Source: Planobispora longispora (GTDB lineage: Bacteria > Actinomycetota > Actinomycetes > Streptosporangiales > Streptosporangiaceae). Taken from it: a stretch of DNA of 64,000 nt. The position numbers were made by a program, and so were the translations under genes. Positions 55,511-64,000 of this stretch are shown in pieces; the first letter of the stretch is position 1, and each line of letters starts with the position of its first letter. The notes under the pieces were generated by a model that was not told where the DNA came from, ran no database searches, and worked only from the letters and a program-made list of their open reading frames with translations. The stretch covers positions 62,001 to 126,000 of the forward strand of contig NZ_BOOH01000019.1 in NCBI RefSeq assembly GCF_016863135.1, read 5' to 3'.

Positions 55511-56347
55511 CTACCGCTTCTTCCGCTTGGTCCGACGACGGATGATCAGGCGGTCACTGGCCTTGTTCGCCGCACGGGTCCGGCCCTCGGGCTTGCCCTT
55601 CGGGTTGACCGGGTGGCGACCGCCGGAGGTCTTACCCTCACCACCACCGTGCGGGTGGTCGACCGGGTTCATCGCGACACCGCGGACGGTGGGGCGCTTG
55701 CCCTTCCACCGCATACGGCCGGCCTTACCCCAGTTGATGTTGCCCTGCTCGGCGTTGCCGACCTGGCCGATGGAGGCCCGGCAGCGGACGTCGACCTGGC
55801 GCATCTCGCCGGACGGCATACGCAGCGTGGCGTACTGGCCCTCCTTGGCGAGCAGCTGGATCTGCGCACCGGCGGACCGGCCCAGCTTGGCGCCACCGCC
55901 CGGACGGAGCTCCACCGCGTGGATGAAGGTACCGGTCGGGATGTTGCGCAGCGGGAGGCAGTTACCCGGCTTGATGTCGGCCGTGGGACCGTTCTCGATC
56001 TTGTCGCCCTGCTTGAGGCCGGTCGGGCAGAGGATGTAGCGCTTCTCCCCGTCGGCGTAGTGCAGCAGCGCGATCCGGGAGGTGCGGTTCGGGTCGTACT
56101 CGATGTGAGCGACCTTGGCCGGGATCCCGTCCTTGTCGTGGCGCCGGAAGTCGATGATCCGGTAGGTGCGCTTGTGGCCGCCGCCCTGGTGGCGGGTGGT
56201 GACCCGGCCGTGGACGTTACGGCCGCCCTTGCTGTGCAGGGGAGCAAGCAGCGACTTCTCGGGCGTGCTGCGGGTGATCTCGGAGAAGTCCGAGACACTC
56301 GAGCCGCGGCGACCCGGAGTCGTCGGCTTGTACTTACGGATGCCCAT
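55511..56347 (-). CDS. rplB: 50S ribosomal protein L2
   Basis: 278 residues. [20 protein letters not shown] start; the catalytic-region motif [14 protein letters not shown] with its conserved His is intact. L2 is needed for subunit association and peptidyl transfer. 102 bases with a hairpin separate it from rplW. Confidence 0.98.
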   Translation of the reverse strand: MGIRKYKPTTPGRRGSSVSDFSEITRSTPEKSLLAPLHSKGGRNVHGRVTTRHQGGGHKRTYRIIDFRRHDKDGIPAKVAHIEYDPNRTSRIALLHYADGEKRYILCPTGLKQGDKIENGPTADIKPGNCLPLRNIPTGTFIHAVELRPGGGAKLGRSAGAQIQLLAKEGQYATLRMPSGEMRQVDVRCRASIGQVGNAEQGNINWGKAGRMRWKGKRPTVRGVAMNPVDHPHGGGEGKTSGGRHPVNPKGKPEGRTRAANKASDRLIIRRRTKRKKR

Positions 56348-56380
56348 CTTTTTCGTTCATCCTTCGTCGGTTAATCCGGC

Positions 56381-56425
56381 CGGAGCCCCTCGCCGTACGG
56401 CGAGCCATGCGGCGAGGGGCCTCCG
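56381..56425. terminator. rplW-rplB hairpin
   Basis: 15-bp GC stem with one bulge (56381-56395 with 56410-56425) between rplW and rplB. Confidence 0.6.
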
Positions 56426-56449
56426 ACGCGTCACTTACTGCAAGCGGTC

Positions 56450-56749
56450 TCAGCCCTGACCGAAGATGTCGATACGGTCACCCTCGGCCAGGCTCACGAT
56501 CGCGCGCTTGGTGTTCGGGCGCTGGCCGTAGCCGAACCGGGTCCGCTTGCGCTTGCCCTGGCGGTTGATGGTGTTGACGCTGGCCACCTTGACGCCGAAG
56601 ATCTGCTCAATCGCGATCTTGACCTGCGTCTTGTTGGCCGTCTTCCGCACCAGGAACGTGTACTTGTTGTGCTCGTCGATCAGGCCGTAGCTCTTCTCGG
56701 AGACAACCGGCTTGATGATGATGTCGCGCGGGTCGGCGATCTTCTCCAT
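56450..56749 (-). CDS. rplW: 50S ribosomal protein L23
   Basis: 99 residues. [20 protein letters not shown] and [20 protein letters not shown] match L23, the exit-tunnel docking site for SRP and trigger factor. Start overlaps the rplD stop by one base. Confidence 0.98.
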   Translation of the reverse strand: MEKIADPRDIIIKPVVSEKSYGLIDEHNKYTFLVRKTANKTQVKIAIEQIFGVKVASVNTINRQGKRKRTRFGYGQRPNTKRAIVSLAEGDRIDIFGQG

Positions 56750-57396
56750 CAGGCGTCTTCCTTCCCGCTCTTGCTCAGGCGCGCGACGACCTTGTCGTAC
56801 GCCTCCTGAGTGAAGACGACGTCGTCGTGGCAGAGCACGTCGTAGGTGTTGAGCTGCCCCGCGTCCAGCAGGTGGACCTCGGGGGCGTTGCGCAGGCTCA
56901 GCCAGGTGAGCTCGTCACCCTCGTCGACGACGACGAGGACGCTGCGAGCCTGCGTGATCTTGCGCAGCGCCTCGATGGCCACCCTGGTCTTCGGGGTCTC
57001 GCCGGTGACCAGACCGCTGACCACGTGGACGCGACCGCCGTTCGCCCGGTCCGACAGGGCGCCGCGCAGGGCGGCGGCCTTCATCTTCTTGGGGGTCCGC
57101 TGCGAGTAGTCGCGCGGGACCGGACCGTGGACGGTGCCACCGCCGGTGAACTGCGGAGCGCGGGTCGAACCCTGACGGGCGCGGCCGGTGCCCTTCTGGC
57201 GGTACGGCTTCTTGCCGCCACCGCTGACCTCGCCACGGGTCTTGGCCTTGTGGGTGCCCTGCCGGCGAGCGGCGAGCTGGGCCACGACCACCTGGTGGAT
57301 CAGCGGGATGTTGACCTTGGCGCCGAAGACGTCTTCGGGAAGGTCGACCGAGCCGGCCTTGGCGCCGCTGGCGTCGAGGACGTCAATGGTGCTCAC
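56749..57396 (-). CDS. rplD: 50S ribosomal protein L4
   Basis: 215 residues. [20 protein letters not shown] and [20 protein letters not shown] are the L4 tunnel loop (macrolide-site) signatures. In E. coli L4 controls the S10 operon. Start overlaps the rplC stop by four bases. Confidence 0.98.
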   Translation of the reverse strand: MSTIDVLDASGAKAGSVDLPEDVFGAKVNIPLIHQVVVAQLAARRQGTHKAKTRGEVSGGGKKPYRQKGTGRARQGSTRAPQFTGGGTVHGPVPRDYSQRTPKKMKAAALRGALSDRANGGRVHVVSGLVTGETPKTRVAIEALRKITQARSVLVVVDEGDELTWLSLRNAPEVHLLDAGQLNTYDVLCHDDVVFTQEAYDKVVARLSKSGKEDA

Positions 57397-58046
57397 TTGG
57401 CAGCCCCCTTCTTGGCAGCGGTACGGATGAGGACCAGGCTGCCGTTGGCGCCGGGGACCGCACCCTTGATGAGGATGAGGTTCTTCTCGACGTCCACGGC
57501 GTGGACCTTCAGGCTCTGGATGGTGGTCCGGGCGTTGCCCATCCGACCGGCCATGCGCAGGCCCTTGAAGACGCGACCGGGGGTGGCGCAGCCGCCGATG
57601 GAGCCCGGCGAGCGGTGCTTGCGCTGGGTGCCGTGCGAGGCGCCCAGACCGCCGAAGCCGTGCCGCTTCATGACACCGGCGAAGCCCTTGCCCTTGCTCT
57701 TGCCCGTCACGTCGACGAACTGACCGGCCTCGAAGGCGTCGGCCAGGATCTCCTGGCCGAGGGTGTACTCGCTCGCGTCCTCGGTACGGATCTCCGTGAA
57801 GTAGCGACGCGGGGTGATGTCGTGCTTGCGCAGGTAGTCACCGAGCGGCTTGTTGACCTTCCGCGGGTCGATCTGCCCGAAGCCGAGCTGAACGGCGGAG
57901 TAGCCGTCCTTTTCCGGAGTGCGGACGCGGGTCACGACGCACGGACCAGCTTCGACGACGGTCACCGGGACCATCCGGTTGTCCGCGTCGAAGACCTGGG
58001 TCATGCCGAGCTTCTTGCCCAGGACGCCCTTGATCTGCTTAGCCAT
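57393..58046 (-). CDS. rplC: 50S ribosomal protein L3
   Basis: 217 residues. [20 protein letters not shown] start; the peptidyl-transferase loop [20 protein letters not shown] is intact. Fourteen bases after rpsJ. Confidence 0.98.
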   Translation of the reverse strand: MAKQIKGVLGKKLGMTQVFDADNRMVPVTVVEAGPCVVTRVRTPEKDGYSAVQLGFGQIDPRKVNKPLGDYLRKHDITPRRYFTEIRTEDASEYTLGQEILADAFEAGQFVDVTGKSKGKGFAGVMKRHGFGGLGASHGTQRKHRSPGSIGGCATPGRVFKGLRMAGRMGNARTTIQSLKVHAVDVEKNLILIKGAVPGANGSLVLIRTAAKKGAAK

Positions 58047-58060
58047 GTCTGTGCGTTCCC

Positions 58061-58369
58061 TCAGAGCTTGATCGAGATGTCAACGCCGGCGGGGAGGTCG
58101 AGTCGCATGAGCGAGTCGACCGTCTTCGGCGTCGGGTCGATGATGTCAATCAGCCGCTTGTGCGTGCGCATCTCGAAGTGCTCGCGGCTGTCCTTGTACT
58201 TGTGCGGCGAGCGGATGACGCAGTACACGTTCTTCTCCGTCGGCAGCGGAACCGGGCCCGCGACCTTAGCGCCAGTCCGCGTCACCGTCTCGACGATCTT
58301 CTTGGCCGAGCTGTCGATGACCTCGTGGTCATAGGCCTTGAGCCGGATGCGGATCTTCTGTCCCGCCAT
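58061..58369 (-). CDS. rpsJ: 30S ribosomal protein S10
   Basis: 102 residues. [20 protein letters not shown] start; [20 protein letters not shown] matches S10 (also NusE in antitermination). First gene of the S10 operon; 336 gene-free bases lie upstream. Confidence 0.98.
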   Translation of the reverse strand: MAGQKIRIRLKAYDHEVIDSSAKKIVETVTRTGAKVAGPVPLPTEKNVYCVIRSPHKYKDSREHFEMRTHKRLIDIIDPTPKTVDSLMRLDLPAGVDISIKL

Positions 58370-58630
58370 AATGGCCTCGGTGTCCTTCGCTGTCGTCTGA
58401 AAAAGTTACATGCGGCCGGTGGCCGCTATATGAAGGGGCGATTCAGCTCCGCCTTGCGGCCCCGCGGTCCGTCCTTCGACGTCCCGGCCGCGCCCGGCTC
58501 GGCTTCCTCTCCCTTTGCTGTCCCACGTAGCAGACGCTGATGATCTGCGCTTTCTTCCGTGATCTGGCAGTTAGTTCGGTCACTTTCACAGCCGAACCGA
58601 CTGCGAGATCACGGTTCGTGGGGTCGCGCC
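58370..58630. other. S10 operon leader region
   Basis: Gene-free. GTTCGG-12-CCGAAC (58574-58597) is a small inverted repeat. The expected operon promoter lies here, but no confident -35/-10 pair is visible; TATAGC at 58434-58429 (minus) is the best -10-like hexamer. Confidence 0.45.
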
Positions 58631-58690
58631 GGGGACCCGTGCGGGTCCCCGCGTGGTGCGGCGGCCGGCCCTCCTGGGAGGGCCGGCCGC
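58631..58690. terminator. tandem tuf terminator hairpins
   Basis: Two perfect stems: 58661-58690 (14 bp, two-base loop) and 58631-58650 (9 bp, two-base loop), 15 bases after the tuf stop. Confidence 0.85.
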
Positions 58691-58705
58691 CACTCCGCGG
58701 TCGAA

Positions 58706-59899
<1,194 letters not shown>

Positions 59900-59957
59900 T
59901 GGTCTGTCTCCTTAGAGATTCTGACTTGACTTTCGTCTTTTCACTCGGGTCCGGGAA

Positions 59958-59979
59958 GCCGGCCCCTTCCGGGGCCGGC
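59958..59979. terminator. fusA-tuf hairpin
   Basis: Perfect 9-bp stem GCCGGCCCC/GGGGCCGGC, four-base loop, ten bases after the fusA stop; possibly lowers or stabilises the tuf transcript. Confidence 0.6.
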
Positions 59980-59989
59980 GGGCGATGAA

Positions 59990-62083
59990 CTACTCGCCCC
60001 GGACCTTCGCGACGATCTCCTTGGCGATGTGCTGAGGCACTTCCGCGTAGGAGTCGAACTGCATGCTGAAGCTCGCCCGTCCCTGCGTCTTGCTACGCAG
60101 ATCACCCACGTAGCCGAACATCTCAGAGAGCGGCACGAGCGCCTGGACGACACGGGCGCCGGCGCGCTCGTCCATCGCGCGGATCTGTCCGCGGCGACCG
60201 TTGAGGTCACCGATGACGTCACCCATGTAGTCCTCGGGCGTGGTGACCTCGACGGCCATCACCGGCTCCAGGATTACGGCGTCCGCCTTGCGCGCGGCCT
60301 CCTTGAAGGCCATCGAGCCAGCGATCTTGAAGGCCATTTCGGACGAGTCCACCTCGTGGTAGGCGCCGTCCTGCAGGGTGACCTTCACCCCGACCATGGG
60401 GTAGCCGGCGAGAACACCGAACTCGGCGGCCTCCTGGGCGCCCGCGTCGACCGACGGGATGTACTCCCGCGGGATGCGGCCACCGGAGACCTTGTTCTCG
60501 AACTCGTACCCGTCGTTGCCCTCGCCCAGCGGCTCAATGTCAATGATGACCTTGGCGAACTGGCCGGAGCCACCGGTCTGCTTCTTGTGAACGTAGTCGA
60601 CCTTCTCCACCTTGCGGCGGATGGTCTCGCGGTAGGCCACCTGCGGCCGGCCCACGTTGGCCTCGACCTTGAACTCGCGGCGCATCCGGTCGACCAGGAT
60701 CTCCAGGTGCAGCTCGCCCATGCCCCAGATGACCGTCTGACCGGTCTCCTCGTCCCGGCGGACCTGGAAGGACGGGTCCTCCTCGGCCAGCCGCTGGATG
60801 GCGGTGCTGAGCTTCTCCTGGTCACCCTTGGTCTTGGGCTCGATCGCGACGTTGATGACCGGGGCCGGGAACGTCATCGACTCCAGGACGACCGGGTGAG
60901 CCGGGTCGCACAGGGTGTCACCGGTGGTGGTGTCCTTCAGACCCATGACGGCGACGATCTGACCGGCGTGCGCGGACGGGCGCTCCTCGCGCTTGTTCGC
61001 GTGCATCTGGTAGATCTTGCCGATCCGCTCCTTCTTGCCCTTCACCGAGTTGATCACGCCGGTGCCGGTCTCGAGCGTGCCCGAGTAGACGCGGATGTAG
61101 GTGAGACGGCCCAGGTGCGGGTCGCTCATGATCTTGAAGGCCAGCGCGGAGAAGGGCTCCTTCACGTCCGCGTGACGCTCGATGACCTCTTCCTCGTTGT
61201 TGACCGCGTGGCCCTTGAAGGCCGGGATGTCGGTCGGCGCGGGGAGGTAGGCGACGATCGCGTCGAGCAGCGGCTGCACGCCCTTGTTCTTGAACGCGGT
61301 GCCGGTCAGGACCGGGTTGATGGCGCTGGCCAGCGTGGCGCGGCGGATGGCCGCCACCAGCTGCTCCTCGGTGGGCTCGACGCCCTCCAGGAAGAGCTCC
61401 ATCAGCTCGTCGTCGTTCTCGGCGACGGTCTCGACGAGCTTGTCACGCCACTCGCGGGCGGCCTCGGCGTGGTCCGCCGGGATGTCCACGGTCTCGTACA
61501 TCTCGCCCTTGGCCGCCTCGGCGCTCCAGAGCAGACCCTTCATCTTGACCAGGTCGATGACGCCCTTGAAGCCGGCCTCGACGCCCCAGGGAAGCTGGAT
61601 GACGGCGGGGGTGGCGTTCAGACGGCTGACCATCATGTCGACGCAGCGGTGGAACTCCGCGCCGACCCGGTCCATCTTGTTGACGAAGCAGATGCGGGGC
61701 ACGCCGTAACGGTCGGCCTGACGCCACACCGTCTCGGACTGCGGCTCGACACCCGCCACACCGTCGAACACGGCGACGGCACCGTCGAGGACGCGCAGCG
61801 AACGCTCGACCTCAATGGTGAAGTCGACGTGACCCGGCGTGTCGATGATGTTGATCGTGTGGCCGAGCCATTCACAGGTGGTGGCAGCGGAGGTGATGGT
61901 GATACCACGCTCCTGCTCCTGCTCCATCCAGTCCATCGTGGCTGCGCCCTCGTGGACTTCACCGATCTTGTAGGTGATGCCGGTGTAGAACAGGATGCGC
62001 TCGGTCGTCGTGGTCTTGCCCGCGTCGATGTGGGCCATGATGCCGATGTTTCGGACCTTGGCCAGGTCAAGCGTGGTGGCCAC
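59990..62083 (-). CDS. fusA: elongation factor G
   Basis: 697 residues. G1 [16 protein letters not shown]3 [18 protein letters not shown]4 NKMDRVGA; domain [19 protein letters not shown] is complete. It drives translocation. 36 bases after rpsG. Confidence 0.99.
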   Translation of the reverse strand: MATTLDLAKVRNIGIMAHIDAGKTTTTERILFYTGITYKIGEVHEGAATMDWMEQEQERGITITSAATTCEWLGHTINIIDTPGHVDFTIEVERSLRVLDGAVAVFDGVAGVEPQSETVWRQADRYGVPRICFVNKMDRVGAEFHRCVDMMVSRLNATPAVIQLPWGVEAGFKGVIDLVKMKGLLWSAEAAKGEMYETVDIPADHAEAAREWRDKLVETVAENDDELMELFLEGVEPTEEQLVAAIRRATLASAINPVLTGTAFKNKGVQPLLDAIVAYLPAPTDIPAFKGHAVNNEEEVIERHADVKEPFSALAFKIMSDPHLGRLTYIRVYSGTLETGTGVINSVKGKKERIGKIYQMHANKREERPSAHAGQIVAVMGLKDTTTGDTLCDPAHPVVLESMTFPAPVINVAIEPKTKGDQEKLSTAIQRLAEEDPSFQVRRDEETGQTVIWGMGELHLEILVDRMRREFKVEANVGRPQVAYRETIRRKVEKVDYVHKKQTGGSGQFAKVIIDIEPLGEGNDGYEFENKVSGGRIPREYIPSVDAGAQEAAEFGVLAGYPMVGVKVTLQDGAYHEVDSSEMAFKIAGSMAFKEAARKADAVILEPVMAVEVTTPEDYMGDVIGDLNGRRGQIRAMDERAGARVVQALVPLSEMFGYVGDLRSKTQGRASFSMQFDSYAEVPQHIAKEIVAKVRGE

Positions 62084-62119
62084 TTCTCTCGCGTCCTCGT
62101 CGTCTCGTCGAACCCGCTG

Positions 62120-62590
62120 TTACCAGCGGTAGTGGGCGAAGGCCTTGTTGGACTCGGCCATCTTGTGGGTGTCCTCGCGCTTCTTGACCGAGGCGCCGAG
62201 GCCATTGCTGGCGTCGAGCAGCTCGTTCATCAAGCGCTCGGTCATGGTCTTCTCACGGCGGGCGCGGGAGTACTGCACCAGCCAGCGCAGGGCCAGGGTG
62301 GTGCTGCGCGCGGCGCGCACCTCGACCGGGACCTGGTAGGTCGCGCCGCCGACGCGGCGGCTGCGAACCTCAAGGGTGGGCTTGACGTTGTCCAGCGCGC
62401 GCTTCAGAGTGACGACCGGGTCGTTGCCGGTCTTGTCCCTGCAGCCCTCCAGAGCGCCGTAGACGATCGACTGCGCGATGGAGCGCTTGCCGTCCAGGAG
62501 CACCTTGTTGATGAGCGCGGTGACCAGCGGCGAGTTGTGGACCGGGTCGGCCATGAGCTGGCGACGGCCAGGAGAACCCTTGCGAGGCAT
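62120..62590 (-). CDS. rpsG: 30S ribosomal protein S7
   Basis: 156 residues. [19 protein letters not shown] start and the arm [20 protein letters not shown] match S7, a primary 16S binder and str operon repressor in E. coli. Three bases after rpsL. Confidence 0.98.
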   Translation of the reverse strand: MPRKGSPGRRQLMADPVHNSPLVTALINKVLLDGKRSIAQSIVYGALEGCRDKTGNDPVVTLKRALDNVKPTLEVRSRRVGGATYQVPVEVRAARSTTLALRWLVQYSRARREKTMTERLMNELLDASNGLGASVKKREDTHKMAESNKAFAHYRW

Positions 62591-62593
62591 TCC

Positions 62594-62965
62594 TTACTTC
62601 TCCTTCTTCGCGCCGTAACGGCTACGGGCCTGCTTGCGGTTGCGGACACCCTGGGTGTCGAGCGAGCCACGGATGATCTTGTAGCGAACACCCGGCAGGT
62701 CCTTAACACGACCACCGCGGACGAGCACGATGCTGTGCTCCTGGAGGTTGTGACCGACACCCGGGATGTAGGCCGTGACCTCGATGCCGTTGGTGAGCCG
62801 GACACGCGCGACCTTGCGGAGGGCGGAGTTCGGCTTCTTGGGGGTCGTGGTGTAAACGCGCATGCAGGTGCCGCGTCGCTGGGGGCTGGCCTTGAGCGCC
62901 GGGGTCTTGGTCTTTGTGACCTTGTCCTGGCGGCCCTTGCGGACCAGCTGCTGAATCGTAGGCAC
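62594..62965 (-). CDS. rpsL: 30S ribosomal protein S12
   Basis: 123 residues, GTG start with GGAG five bases upstream (reading [13 protein letters not shown]). Lys43 and Lys88, the positions changed in streptomycin-resistant mutants, are wild-type here. First gene of the str operon. Confidence 0.98.
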   Translation of the reverse strand: MPTIQQLVRKGRQDKVTKTKTPALKASPQRRGTCMRVYTTTPKKPNSALRKVARVRLTNGIEVTAYIPGVGHNLQEHSIVLVRGGRVKDLPGVRYKIIRGSLDTQGVRNRKQARSRYGAKKEK

Positions 62966-63212
62966 CGCGTCTCCGTTCGTGCTTGCCGGTAATCGAAATG
63001 TGGTGCTTTTCGCAGGTACTGCCGGTGTCATGACCTGCGCTTTTTCCATTCGCTCCGACCCACGCGGTCGGGCGTGTCGCGCTCTTGTCGCGTCACTTCC
63101 GAGCTCAGCCGGTCCAGCGAAGGAAGGCCATACGGCGTCTTCGTCGACTCCTTATCGGGAACCTGCCGACACGCACGCATGAGAGCCCATGAAGCCACGG
63201 GCACGAAGGGAA

Positions 63213-63241
63213 ACACTACCTATTCCCGCGCAGCACGTCAA
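63213..63241 (-). promoter_or_regulatory. str operon promoter
   Basis: Minus strand TTGACG (63241-63236), 17-base spacer, TAGTGT (63218-63213). Both fit the actinobacterial consensus; the transcript would start near 63206. Confidence 0.75.
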
Positions 63242-63460
63242 AACAGCCGCACCACCGGATGCCGTTGTCAGCGTCCGTGCTCGTGTTGTCGTGGCTCCCG
63301 CGGCCGGTTTTGCGGCCGACCGCTGTGGGCCCGGATCAAGTTTACCCGTTGCGGCCCGGTTCTCCGTCCGTTCTCGGATAACAGCTGCCTTTCATCACCT
63401 GAAACTCTCGTGACATAAAGCCGAAGCCGCAAAGTCGCGGTCACGGCGGTCAACGCGAAC

Positions 63461-63492
63461 GGCGCCTGAATCCCCTCGGGAATCCAGGCGCC
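63461..63492. terminator. rpoC terminator hairpin
   Basis: GGCGCCTG/CAGGCGCC 8-bp outer stem with an inner TCCC/GGGA stem, about 80 bases after the rpoC stop. Confidence 0.75.
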
Positions 63493-63570
63493 GTCGAGAG
63501 CGCGTTAAGAGGTGTCAAGCGGATCCTTGCCGTGGCGCGGATCCGCCCGCCCTCTCAGAACCGCCGGCGA

Positions 63571-64000
<430 letters not shown>

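Larger units (their letters stand above)
62966..63570. other. 605-base rpoC-rpsL intergenic region
   Basis: Holds the rpoC terminator and the str promoter, then a leader of about 240 bases. An open frame of 50 codons (63180-63028, minus) lies in the leader, but it has no ribosome-binding site and no recognised product. Confidence 0.6.

Noticed and set aside
60029-62992. Plus-strand open frame of 987 codons opposite fusA, rpsG and rpsL
   Set aside because: Shadow of highly conserved genes; no domain signatures.
63028-63180. Leader peptide or gene in the rpsL leader
   Set aside because: No ribosome-binding site, no recognised family and ordinary composition; kept only as a remark.

Overview
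High-GC actinobacterial chromosome, probably of the Streptosporangiaceae type. This is inferred from the base composition, the core-gene order (nnr-alr-hydrolase-tsaE; rpsL-rpsG-fusA-tuf; alpha operon ending in truA), leaderless -10/start spacing and the richness in ABC, sigma and PadR/TetR genes. No rRNA, tRNA, insertion sequence, prophage or CRISPR array was recognised.

Left part (1-32 kb), accessory and housekeeping genes. A minus-strand set ATPase, ABC-2 permease and YcaO-domain protein runs off the left edge and looks like the export and modification part of a RiPP (azol(in)e-peptide) locus. Next come a class F-like sortase with a probable surface partner, then hydrolase, alr, nnr, acpS and tsaE. 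A two-component system faces a small VAP-repeat secreted protein. After it lie an ECF sigma factor with an N-terminal zinc finger and C-terminal SnoaL domain, a RibD/DHFR-like reductase, CuZn-superoxide dismutase, a secreted cyclophilin, and a SigE-family sigma factor with a membrane-anchored partner. Three regulated stress or export modules follow: PadR plus a MacB-like ABC exporter, TetR divergent from Ohr with paired operators, and a double ABC cassette downstream of coaA. A PhoX-like Tat protein, small secreted proteins, a PAS-LuxR regulator with a collagen-like tail and a secreted lipase complete this part.

Middle (31-39 kb): glmM, rpsI and rplM on the minus strand, then a plus-strand surface block of a CAP-domain protein and two paralogous proline-rich single-pass membrane proteins.

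Right part (39-64 kb): almost entirely the minus-strand translation and transcription super-cluster. In transcription order it holds the rpoC 3' end, str operon (rpsL, rpsG, fusA, tuf), S10 operon (rpsJ to rpsQ), spc operon (rplN to map, including secY and adk) and alpha operon (infA to truA). The ribosomal genes look intact, with many overlapping start/stop pairs. The unusual aspect is a series of strong GC hairpins between cistrons, densest between rpoA and rplQ.

Odd items outside genes are degenerate tandem repeats that copy the last codons and stop of glmM, a similar repeat upstream of infA, and a duplicated translation start at tsaE. All identifications come from reading translated sequence and motifs; no database search was possible.
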